A DNA stretch of 7,318 bases from an uncultured Ignavibacteria bacterium. GTDB lineage: Bacteria; Bacteroidota; Ignavibacteria; Ignavibacteriales; Ignavibacteriaceae. The notes beneath the pieces were generated by a model, which made no database searches, was not told the origin of the DNA, and saw only the letters and a program-made list of their open reading frames with translations. The position numbers and the translations under genes were made by a program. This document shows positions 1 through 6,584 of this stretch, one piece after another (the stretch's first letter is position 1; each line of letters opens with the position of its first letter). Location: NCBI GenBank assembly GCA_937996765.1, contig CALKUG010000033.1, positions 1-7,318 on the forward strand, in the 5' to 3' direction.

Positions 1-774
1 AAAGCCGAATGGGCTTTGATAAAACAACAATTCGGCTCATTGGATAAGCAAGTTGTTATAGTTTTAGTTGCCGTTGCAGTGCTACAAACAATTTCGTGGT
101 ATCTAACATCACGGAGGTTTTTTAGATTTGAGTTATTGCCAACTTTACAAGGGTTGGAAAAACCCATGTTTTACGAGTTTGCCTATTGGTTTGTTGGCGA
201 TTTTACAGTGTTTTTTATACTACCCGTACTTCTGATACTTTTTGTACACAAAAAGAAACCCAAAGAGTTTGGTGTTACATTTGGCGATTACAAAACAGGG
301 CTTCCAATAACCGCAGTGTTTTTACTTTTTATGATGCCCATACTGTGGATTTCATCGGGCTCGGCACAGTTTACCTTGTTTTATCCACATTTGTATGAAG
401 CAAAAACCGACTGGAGTATTTTCCTGGTTTATGAAACCGGAATGCTACTCTATATGATTGCATGGGAATTTGTTTGGAGGGGGTATATGCTATTTGGGTT
501 AAAAGAACGGTTTGGCTATACCGCGGTGTTTATACAAATGATACCGTTTGTAATTTTGCATAACGGAAAGCCAGCAGCCGAAACGTTTTCGTCTATTGCC
601 GGAGGCGTTATACTTGGTATGCTTGCTTGGCGAACAGGCTCATTTATCTATTGTGCAATAACTCATTTTGGAATTATGTTCATAATTGATTTATTTGCAT
701 CCTTAAGATTTCGTTCAGGCGACTACGGAATCGGAGTTCAGTCTTTTATTAACGCACTAAAACAACTTTGGTGA
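1..774 (+). CDS. CPBP-family intramembrane protease-like membrane protein (5' end cut by window edge)
   Basis: A polytopic membrane protein resembling the CPBP/Rce1/abortive-infection family of intramembrane glutamic endopeptidases. Residues are numbered from the TTG codon at position 16. Hydrophobic segments lie at about 13-30, 58-78, 95-113, 136-150, 170-182 and 193-228. Motif 1 is W150-E151-F-V-W-R155-G, where classical members have EExxxR, so the first Glu is Trp. Motif 2 is F178xxxH182. The third motif carries H217 but has Met at +4 instead of Asn/Asp, with D225 four residues further on. The reading frame is open from base 1 and has no ATG near the edge. The true start is therefore probably upstream of the window; the TTG at 16 is a poor alternative. 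The stop lies 5 nt before pdxJ, which suggests co-transcription. Fold assignment is good. Protease activity is uncertain because of the altered motifs, and the substrate is unknown. Confidence 0.82.
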   Translation, partial: KAEWALIKQQFGSLDKQVVIVLVAVAVLQTISWYLTSRRFFRFELLPTLQGLEKPMFYEFAYWFVGDFTVFFILPVLLILFVHKKKPKEFGVTFGDYKTGLPITAVFLLFMMPILWISSGSAQFTLFYPHLYEAKTDWSIFLVYETGMLLYMIAWEFVWRGYMLFGLKERFGYTAVFIQMIPFVILHNGKPAAETFSSIAGGVILGMLAWRTGSFIYCAITHFGIMFIIDLFASLRFRSGDYGIGVQSFINALKQLW

Positions 775-779
775 ATATT

Positions 780-1493
780 ATGCTTTTTTCGTTGAATGTG
801 GATCATATTGCTACTCTTAGAAACGCTCGTGGCGGAGCACAACCCGACCCTGTAACAGCATCGCTTATAGCAGAGCAAGCAGGTGTTGATGGAATTGTTG
901 TACATCTTCGCGAGGATAGAAGACACATTTCCGAACGCGATGTACGTTTATTAAGAGAATTGGTTACCACAAAGCTCGACCTCGAAATGGCAGCTACAGA
1001 AGAGATAATCAGAATTGCATGCGATGTTGTTCCTGATTTGGCAACCATCGTTCCCGAGAAACGCCTCGAGCTTACCACCGAAGGCGGAATAAACGTTATT
1101 GATTCAATAGATATCCTCAAAGATGCAATAAAAGACTTACATAACGCCGGTGTACCTGTATCGTTATTTATTGAACCTGAAATGGAACAGATTGATGCTG
1201 CTGCTGAAATTGATGCTGATTTCATTGAAATTCATACCGGTGTATTTGCTAATGCAATTATTGAAGACGAACGCATAGACGAACTCGAAAAAATTCGACT
1301 TGCAGCAAAGCATGCTAAAAAATTGGGTATGGGTGTAAATGCAGGTCACGGACTCGATTATAATAATATTAAAATTTTTAGAGAACTCACCGATATTGAT
1401 GAAGTGAGCATTGGTCACGCTGTTATGGCGAGGGCGATGTTTGTGGGTATTAGCGAAGCTGTACGTGAAATGATAACCTTGCTGCGCAAGTAA
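780..1493 (+). CDS. pdxJ: Pyridoxine 5'-phosphate synthase PdxJ
   Basis: A 237-residue TIM-barrel enzyme, close to the 243 residues of E. coli PdxJ. It catalyses the last step of the DXP-dependent vitamin B6 pathway: condensation of 1-deoxy-D-xylulose 5-phosphate with 3-amino-2-oxopropyl phosphate to pyridoxine 5'-phosphate in the cytoplasm. Family motifs are intact and collinear with E. coli: N6-V-D8-H9 followed by the ATLRNARGG stretch, VHLREDRRHI at 41-50 (H42 equals E. coli H45), LEMAATEE with E69 (E. coli E72), VPEKR at 91-95, TTEGG at 99-103, FIEIHTG at 148-154, NAGHGL at 187-192 (H190 equals H193) and SIGHA at 210-214. I chose the ATG at 780 because it gives the usual N-terminus just before the NVDH strand. 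In-frame TTG (768) and GTG (771) codons would overlap the preceding gene and add non-conserved residues. It lies 5 nt after the CPBP-like gene and 4 nt before the next gene. No other pdx gene is in the window. Confidence 0.97.
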   Translation: MLFSLNVDHIATLRNARGGAQPDPVTASLIAEQAGVDGIVVHLREDRRHISERDVRLLRELVTTKLDLEMAATEEIIRIACDVVPDLATIVPEKRLELTTEGGINVIDSIDILKDAIKDLHNAGVPVSLFIEPEMEQIDAAAEIDADFIEIHTGVFANAIIEDERIDELEKIRLAAKHAKKLGMGVNAGHGLDYNNIKIFRELTDIDEVSIGHAVMARAMFVGISEAVREMITLLRK

Positions 1494-1497
1494 TGGG

Positions 1498-2304
1498 ATG
1501 AAAGAGCAACCAAATTACTATAAGCGATTGTATAATAAACTCGAAAAAGTTTATGCAGAATATTCGCAAAAAGAAGAGGTTCTTGATCCCATCCTGATTC
1601 CGCATCGGTACAATAACGAGTTGGATATTGAGCTTATTGGCTTTATTACGGCAGTATATTCGTTCGGGGCTATCCCAAAAATTGTAGCAACCACCGGCAC
1701 TATTGCAGATTTGCTGGGGAGCAAACCTCTCCAAAATTTGTTAAGCTTTCAATCAAAAGATTTCAAACCATTCTATCAAGTACGCTATCGGTTTTATACA
1801 GGTGAGGATCTGGTTTCATTACTAAAAGCACTTCAAAAGATTTATAAAAAATATGGTTCGCTACAGAATTTGTTTAACGAGTCTCTTTCCGAAGAGGGCG
1901 TTAAAGATAGACTTGTAGATGCGTTAGCGGTGTTCGCAAAAACGCTTCGGGAGTCCGGTAAAAGCTCAGCCAAGGGTTTTGCTTATATGCTACCCGACCC
2001 TGCTTCCGGCAGTGCTTGTAAGCGTTTTATGATGTTTTTGCGTTGGATGGTGCGTAAAGAAAAACCGGATTTTGGTATTTGGACAATTATTCAGCCTAAA
2101 GACTTGATAATACCGCTTGATACACATATAAAAAGGGTTGCCATAGAACTTGGTTTTACATTACGATCAACACCTGATATGAAAATGGCAAAAGAAATAA
2201 CTAAATGTTTAACATTGTATGACCGGGAAGACCCTGTAAAGTATGATTTTTCATTATGCCACATGGGTGTAGATAAGAATCTAATGAAACAGAAAAATGT
2301 CTAA
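1498..2304 (+). CDS. TIGR02757 / DUF2400 family protein, uncharacterised
   Basis: A soluble 268-residue protein of the TIGR02757 (DUF2400) family, recognised from its C-terminal blocks: CKRFMMFLRWMVRK at 174-187, DFGIW at 191-195, IIPLDTHIKRVAIELG at 204-219, and a DPVKYDF segment at 245-251 followed by CHMGV. The N-terminal half is mostly helical, with a conserved-looking block around YNNELDIELIGFITAVYSFG (38-57). There is no signal peptide or membrane segment. The function is not established. The LDTH block (D208) preceded by a K175-containing helix resembles the Lys/Asp pair of helix-hairpin-helix DNA glycosylases, especially the archaeal AGOG type. That is my inference and does not prove activity. 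The start ATG lies 4 nt after the pdxJ stop, so the gene is probably translated from the same mRNA. Length and termini look complete; the last residues after CHMGV are Lys-rich and family-atypical. Confidence 0.88.
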   Translation: MKEQPNYYKRLYNKLEKVYAEYSQKEEVLDPILIPHRYNNELDIELIGFITAVYSFGAIPKIVATTGTIADLLGSKPLQNLLSFQSKDFKPFYQVRYRFYTGEDLVSLLKALQKIYKKYGSLQNLFNESLSEEGVKDRLVDALAVFAKTLRESGKSSAKGFAYMLPDPASGSACKRFMMFLRWMVRKEKPDFGIWTIIQPKDLIIPLDTHIKRVAIELGFTLRSTPDMKMAKEITKCLTLYDREDPVKYDFSLCHMGVDKNLMKQKNV

Positions 2305-2313
2305 TTTCTTACA

Positions 2314-2345
2314 TTTTATTCTATCATTAAGATTGCGTAACTTTA
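2314..2345 (+). promoter_or_regulatory. Candidate Bacteroidota-type promoter for the DUF4835 gene
   Basis: The sequence TAACTTTA at 2338-2345 fits the Bacteroidota -7 element TAnnTTTG except for its last base. A T-rich tract (TTTT, 2314-2317) lies 20 bp upstream, where the -33 TTTG/TTG element is expected. It sits in the only sizeable gap between the TIGR02757 stop and the DUF4835 start, about 32 bp before the ATG at 2377. The match is imperfect and the region is AT-rich, so chance similarity is quite possible. Confidence 0.35.
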
Positions 2346-2376
2346 GTTTCATTTTTAAGAATTCAGCTTGAGAGAT

Positions 2377-3255
2377 ATGAAATATATAAGCTTTTTAATC
2401 TTGTTGTTTGTTGCCTTAATTCAAATAAAGGCCCAAGAGCTTAATGCCACCGTTTCAGTTACTTACGAACAATTACCCTCTGCTACACGGGATAATTTGG
2501 ATAAGTTCCAGTTAGAAATTGAGCGATATCTTAACGAGACCCGTTTCACGGGTGCAAATTGGGACTACGCAAAAATTGATTGCCAGTTTAACATTTTGTT
2601 TACAGGTTCAAGTGACCAAACATCATTTCAAGCTCAGGTGATTGTGTCAAGTTTAAGGCAGATTTATAACTCACCTAAACGGACACCCATATTGTTAGTT
2701 AATGATAACTCATGGTCGTTTAAATATGAGAGGAACGTCTCTTTAGTCTTCGATCCTAATGCATTTAATTCGGTTACAAGTTTATTAGATTATTATGCTT
2801 TTGTTATAATAGGACTTGAACAAGAAAGTTGGGAGAAGTTTACCGGAACACAATTTTTTAACAAAGCTATTGAAATTGCAAATCTTTCGCGTAGCAGTAA
2901 TTATAACAGCGGCTGGGTTGATGGAAATTTTAATCGCAAAGATTTTATTTCCGATTTCTTAAACGAAAAATATCGTCCTTTCCGCGAAGCTTTTGCTACC
3001 TATCATTATGGTATAGATTTATACGAAAAAGATAAAGTGGGTGGGCAAAAAGAAATGGCTAAACTTGTTTACAACTTATTTGAGATTCGTTCGAAACTCG
3101 ATGTAAACAGCTATTTTATTCGCTCATTTTTTGACGCAAAAAGTGGTGAGATAATAGATAGATTAGGAAATTTCCCTGATAAAAAGATTTGGGAACAATT
3201 GAAAAAAGTTGACTCTCAAAGACAGAGCAAATACGACGAGATTCTCAAAAAGTAA
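2377..3255 (+). CDS. Exported DUF4835 family protein (PorD-like, type IX secretion-associated)
   Basis: A 292-residue exported protein. The ATG at 2377 starts a clear type I signal peptide, MKYISFLILLFVALIQIKA, with predicted cleavage after A19 before QELNATV, as is usual in this family. A GAGAG stretch at 2370-2374 is a plausible ribosome binding site. An in-frame TTG at 2368 would only add charged residues ahead of the signal peptide, so I rejected it. Blocks typical of DUF4835 (PF16119) are all present: LNETRFTGANW at 52-62, the NDNSWSFKYER segment (109-119), SLLDYYAFVIIG at 135-146, FFNKAIEIANL at 160-170, LNEKYRPFREAFATYHYGID (195-214), FFDAKSGEI at 251-259, and a DSQRQSKYDEIL end. It has no lipobox Cys and is probably periplasmic. 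As I recall, databases name this family type IX secretion protein PorD; its molecular role is poorly defined. The gene is complete and convergent with the cyclophilin gene. Confidence 0.92.
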   Translation: MKYISFLILLFVALIQIKAQELNATVSVTYEQLPSATRDNLDKFQLEIERYLNETRFTGANWDYAKIDCQFNILFTGSSDQTSFQAQVIVSSLRQIYNSPKRTPILLVNDNSWSFKYERNVSLVFDPNAFNSVTSLLDYYAFVIIGLEQESWEKFTGTQFFNKAIEIANLSRSSNYNSGWVDGNFNRKDFISDFLNEKYRPFREAFATYHYGIDLYEKDKVGGQKEMAKLVYNLFEIRSKLDVNSYFIRSFFDAKSGEIIDRLGNFPDKKIWEQLKKVDSQRQSKYDEILKK

Positions 3256-3277
3256 AAATCAACTTTAGAAACAATTA

Positions 3278-5242
3278 TTAATGCACATGAAGAGAGAGTA
3301 TTCTCTCTTCTTGCATTATAAGCGGAAGTAATTCCATACCTGCAACAACTTTTCCAAATACTGTATATGCACGTTCAAGATGTGGGTAATACCCTGTTGT
3401 TATAAACCATTGAGAACCTTCGGTATCTTTACCGGAACTTGCCATGCCTAATACTCCCTCGTTATACGGAAGGAATGAAAATTCAGAAACTATCTCGTAA
3501 CCAGGACCACCCCAACCTGTTTCAGTTTTATCACCGGCTTGTACTACAAATCCCGAAACAACTCTATGAAATGGAACACCATCAAAATATTTTTGATGAG
3601 CGAGTAAAACAAAATTGGCACTCGAAAGGGGCGCAAATTCATTGTTGAGTTCTAATACAATTTCTCCTCGTTCAAGCTTAATAACCGCTGTATCTGCAAC
3701 AAAGGCATTCGCCCACAAACGTGAGAACAGCTCAATACGTTGTTTCTCAAAATCTCCGCCTAAACCAACCAGCTCTCTTACCGATGGAATAGGGTTCTCA
3801 GCAATAATTGATTTAAAGTGGTTAAGATTAAACGATGAGTCTGTTTGAAGCTGTTTTACCACTGCTACTATTGATTCGCTATGATTAGCGTTATTGCCAA
3901 ATTGCTCTAAATATCTATGAAATGCTTCGTTTAGCGTTTCACGGTATTTCGGGAATAACGAATCCTTTGTTGCATCCACTAACATCGATGCTGTTGGTGG
4001 AAAATCCAATTCTAACAAATCAACAAAATGGCTAAGCGCCTCATTTTCGTAAGAACTTTTTTTCATTAAAGTTTCTAATCCGCTCAGGGTTATCAAGCGT
4101 TCGGCAGGAGAGCCGGTAACAAACCGTTGATGCAAAAAGGGGATAACTGAGTCACTCAGTTCAGGGTAAGTTATTATCGAATTTAGTACACCAATAGATG
4201 ACATGTTGGGTTGGTATTGTTTAAATAGCTCGCGCTTTTCATCGAGTGAAGTACCCCAGGCAATAAAAGTAAACAATGGTTGTGCGAGTGCGGGGTGAAA
4301 CTTGTTTATAGATTTAAGCTCAGTGATAACACTACTTCTAAACTCCGGTTTTACAGGTGTTGAAATGAGAGTCTGAGCGGCTTCAACTCCAACGTTAATG
4401 TTGGTATGATTTATCAGAGAAATCCAAACTGCAAGGTCATCATTTGAATTAACTTCACGAATTCCCAATAAACGTGTAGCTGAAACCACAGTAGCAAAAT
4501 TACCTTTGGCAATAAGCGATTTGTAAAATTCCGAATCTTCAACAGTATAAGAAGCTCTTCTTAAAGCACTACATCCTATTTGAAGGAGCTGTTGATTTGG
4601 TGTATCTGATTTGAGTTCTTTTGCAATTAAAGATTCCACAATGTTAGCTGTTGCTGTAGCGCCGGGAACTCGTGAAAGATATACCAATGCAGGTATAACT
4701 CTATTGTAGTTTTCAGAACTAAGTTCTCTATTAATTAACTCGGGTATTTTTGAGTGAGTGATACCTCTTGAACGAAGTTTAAGATAGAGGTAGGATAAGC
4801 CGATGGGATTGATAACATTTATGTAATTTTCGATTGAGTCAACAATAGATGAATCCGATACTGTACCCAACGCAACGTATAATTCAACAAAGCGTTCAGG
4901 TGCATAGATGCGAAGAGGAGAGAGTTTCTTAACCATTAACAAGAGATGTTCAGAAGCGGTCTTCGATGGTCCTCCGTTACCAAGTGCAAACGCCTGAAAC
5001 TCAGGGTTAAAGCCAATAGGTAATTGCATAATGCTTGAATAGTATGATTGAGATCCAGTATTAGCTGCAGCCAGTAATCCTGCGACTCGCTTTTCGGAAG
5101 AGTTGGAAAGGATGTATTCTCTGATAATGGGCGAATCTTTTTTACGCAGAAAATTCTCGAAAATTAAAGCAGAATCCTGATGTGAAAACTGAGCGAAACC
5201 GTAAGAAGAAAGCAATACCAGCAATAATAAAAAATACTTCAT
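3278..5242 (-). CDS. Exported HEAT-like repeat protein with C-terminal cyclophilin peptidyl-prolyl isomerase domain
   Basis: A 654-residue exported protein. The signal peptide MKYFLLLLVLLSSYGFA is followed by QFSHQD, with no lipobox Cys. Residues about 25-510 are repeated amphipathic helix pairs of HEAT/armadillo type, for example SSEKRVAGLLAAAN, VIPALVYLSRVP, NVGVEAAQTLISTP and AERLITLSGLETLM. Residues about 518-654 form a cyclophilin domain that catalyses cis-trans isomerisation of X-Pro bonds. Its active-site residues match human CypA: PFHR with R560 (R55), F565 (F60), Q568 (Q63), GSQWF with Q611 and F613 (Q111, F113), and VFGKV. The CypA W121 position is His (PHL), which often predicts weak cyclosporin binding. 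The C-terminus ends right after the last cyclophilin strand. The start lies 43 bp after the GNAT gene, so the two are probably co-transcribed. A periplasmic chaperone/foldase role with the repeats as a binding scaffold is inferred. The repeat boundaries are approximate. Confidence 0.88.
   Translation of the reverse strand: MKYFLLLLVLLSSYGFAQFSHQDSALIFENFLRKKDSPIIREYILSNSSEKRVAGLLAAANTGSQSYYSSIMQLPIGFNPEFQAFALGNGGPSKTASEHLLLMVKKLSPLRIYAPERFVELYVALGTVSDSSIVDSIENYINVINPIGLSYLYLKLRSRGITHSKIPELINRELSSENYNRVIPALVYLSRVPGATATANIVESLIAKELKSDTPNQQLLQIGCSALRRASYTVEDSEFYKSLIAKGNFATVVSATRLLGIREVNSNDDLAVWISLINHTNINVGVEAAQTLISTPVKPEFRSSVITELKSINKFHPALAQPLFTFIAWGTSLDEKRELFKQYQPNMSSIGVLNSIITYPELSDSVIPFLHQRFVTGSPAERLITLSGLETLMKKSSYENEALSHFVDLLELDFPPTASMLVDATKDSLFPKYRETLNEAFHRYLEQFGNNANHSESIVAVVKQLQTDSSFNLNHFKSIIAENPIPSVRELVGLGGDFEKQRIELFSRLWANAFVADTAVIKLERGEIVLELNNEFAPLSSANFVLLAHQKYFDGVPFHRVVSGFVVQAGDKTETGWGGPGYEIVSEFSFLPYNEGVLGMASSGKDTEGSQWFITTGYYPHLERAYTVFGKVVAGMELLPLIMQEERILSLHVH
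3279..3318. terminator. Strong hairpin at the convergent gene end, possible bidirectional terminator
   Basis: A 9-bp perfect stem, GAAGAGAGA (3289-3297) pairing with TCTCTCTTC (3302-3310), encloses a 4-nt GTAT loop. It is extended by an outer 7-bp arm, TAATGCA (3279-3285) with TGCATTA (3312-3318), with a small CAT/T internal loop between them. It lies 22 bp after the DUF4835 stop and overlaps the last codons of the opposite-strand cyclophilin gene. Neither side has a clean T-run, so it is not a textbook Rho-independent terminator. The position between convergent genes supports a termination or mRNA-end stabilising role. Confidence 0.5.
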
Positions 5243-5285
5243 AATTAACTTTTACTTTCTTCTAAGGTTTCGGGAATAGTCTTAA

Positions 5286-6404
5286 TTATAAGGATTTATC
5301 AAATACTCGGTATTTCTTATAGGGTGTTGATTGCATCATTTCAGCGGCTCGGACCATCATTTGATTATCTTCAAGAACCCAGCTCGCTTCACCAAGATAG
5401 ATGTTAAGTGCTTGTGCACGGTCTATAATCTCACGATAGAGAACTGCATCAACGCCCAGACGTTGAAACTCCGGTTTGAGTCCTAAAGTAATAATGCGTG
5501 ATTGGGTGATTTTTTTTCTATCAGTAAATAGACGCCAAAATCCTGTGAGAAGGCGGCCATTCATTTTTTTGAATACCATATTCCAATCGAGCATTGTGAG
5601 CGTAAAACCCGCAAGTTGCCCTTTCACATAAGCAAAGAGAACCAAGGTTTCCTCTACAAGTGGTTTAAGGTCATCTGCAACAGCATCAATTTCTTCCTCG
5701 GTAAGAGGTACAAAGCCCCAGTTTGCTTCCCAAGCTGCATTGTAAAGTTCTTTGATTTTTTTGAGTTCAGTTTTAATTTCTTTGAGTTTAAGTTGCTCGA
5801 TAGTGATTTCATGACGTTTTTGAGCAATATCCGCAACACGGCGCAATTTACTCACTTGATTAATTTTATCGTTTTCAACCAAAAAAGCTATAAGGTCTTT
5901 AGCCTTGGTGCATCCGTACTGTTCCATTAAGTTGATATAGTAGGGTGGAGTGTATGGCATAAGTAACATAGGCGGAATATCAAATCCTTCAATCACCATA
6001 CCCCAGTCATCGTTCGATGAAGGGTTTGCAGGACCGCGCATAGTATCCATGCCACGTGATTTCAACCAGTCGGCTGCTGTATCCATCAGGGCTTTACAAA
6101 CTTCGTAATCGTTGAATGATTCATAAAATCCAAAAAAACCAACTTTATCTTTATGAATTTCGTTATGAGTATAGTTAACAATAGCCGCAATTCTTCCGAC
6201 AATTTTATTATCCTTATAAGCAAGCCATAATTCCATTTCAGCGTGCTTGAAAAACGGATTTTTTTCTTTTGAGAGAATTTTTTTCCTATCCATTAAAAGT
6301 GGTGGTACCCAATTTGGAAAATCTTTATATACTTCCCATTGGAATTTAATAAATTTCATAACGTCACTTTTTGAAGAAACACTCTTTATTTGAATCGACG
6401 ACAT
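5286..6404 (-). CDS. GNAT-fold N-acetyltransferase-like protein (about 370-residue conserved family)
   Basis: A 372-residue cytoplasmic protein without signal peptide or membrane segments. It belongs to a conserved family I recognise by its blocks: the FPNWVPPLLMDRKK region (29-42), NPFFKHAEMELWLAYKDNK (49-67), VGRIAAIVNYTHNEIHKDK (69-87), VGFFGFYESFND (88-99), MRGPANPSSNDDWG (122-135), an EGFDIPPMLLMPYTPPYY segment (139-156) and WGFVPLT at 229-235. The C-terminal part holds a GNAT acyl-CoA signature, TLGLKPEFQRLGVDAVLY (306-323), where QRLGVD replaces the canonical Q/RxxGxG/A, and EDNQMMVRAAEMM (345-357). The N-terminal block 49-82 may be a first, degenerate GNAT half. A stretch rich in Lys/Glu at about 200-220 is a helical linker. 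The substrate is unknown; I do not recognise a gene symbol. It is the first gene of a probable two-gene unit with the downstream cyclophilin gene and diverges from the TerY gene. Confidence 0.85.
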   Translation of the reverse strand: MSSIQIKSVSSKSDVMKFIKFQWEVYKDFPNWVPPLLMDRKKILSKEKNPFFKHAEMELWLAYKDNKIVGRIAAIVNYTHNEIHKDKVGFFGFYESFNDYEVCKALMDTAADWLKSRGMDTMRGPANPSSNDDWGMVIEGFDIPPMLLMPYTPPYYINLMEQYGCTKAKDLIAFLVENDKINQVSKLRRVADIAQKRHEITIEQLKLKEIKTELKKIKELYNAAWEANWGFVPLTEEEIDAVADDLKPLVEETLVLFAYVKGQLAGFTLTMLDWNMVFKKMNGRLLTGFWRLFTDRKKITQSRIITLGLKPEFQRLGVDAVLYREIIDRAQALNIYLGEASWVLEDNQMMVRAAEMMQSTPYKKYRVFDKSL

Positions 6405-6584
6405 AGTTTAATACTCTTAAAAATTGTGAAAACAATATTTAAATGTAATATTTTTACGTAAAGAGTGTGCAGAAGCAGAAGATGATATACCTGATAAATT
6501 TATATTTCTGAGCATTGCTACATTAATCTCATCAATAATTGAAGTAACTTCTTTATATTTAAGTATTAAAATCATGGAATCAGA
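6405..6584. promoter_or_regulatory. Divergent intergenic region between the GNAT and TerY genes
   Basis: This AT-rich 180-bp gap must hold the promoters of both divergent units. For the TerY side, TATATTTA (6554-6561) resembles the Bacteroidota -7 element TAnnTTTG, but I find no convincing -33 element at the right distance. GGAA at 6576-6579 is a plausible weak Shine-Dalgarno, 5 nt before the ATG at 6585. For the GNAT side, TACATTTA on the minus strand (6447-6440) is a similar -7 candidate, again without a good -33 element. A perfect 10-bp palindrome TTTACGTAAA lies at 6453-6462. None of these is strong enough to call as a defined site. Confidence 0.4.

Noticed and set aside
768..779. TTG (768) or GTG (771) as the pdxJ start
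   Set aside because: They would overlap the CPBP-like gene and add residues not seen before the NVDH strand of PdxJ. The ATG at 780 gives the family N-terminus.
803..1225. A 140-codon open frame on the minus strand inside pdxJ
   Set aside because: It is fully antisense to a clearly conserved pdxJ. Its protein is Ser/Ile/Thr-rich with no recognisable domain, as expected of a shadow frame.
1450..1734. A 94-codon minus-strand frame crossing the pdxJ/TIGR02757 junction
   Set aside because: It spans the junction of two co-directional conserved genes and has no recognisable content.
2368..2376. TTG at 2368 as the DUF4835 start
   Set aside because: It would place MRD before a signal peptide that starts properly at the ATG at 2377, and it overlaps the likely ribosome binding site.
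3439..3848. Two + strand open frames (3439-3648 and 3615-3848) opposite the cyclophilin region
   Set aside because: They are antisense to conserved cyclophilin motifs and have no family similarity or start context.
5616..5930. A 104-codon + strand open frame within the GNAT gene
   Set aside because: It is Phe-rich low-complexity protein antisense to conserved GNAT-family blocks, a shadow of a Lys/Glu-rich region.
6423..6436. Small hairpin ATTGT-GAAA-ACAAT in the divergent region
   Set aside because: A 5-bp AT-rich stem is too weak to support a regulatory or RNA call, despite the GAAA loop.
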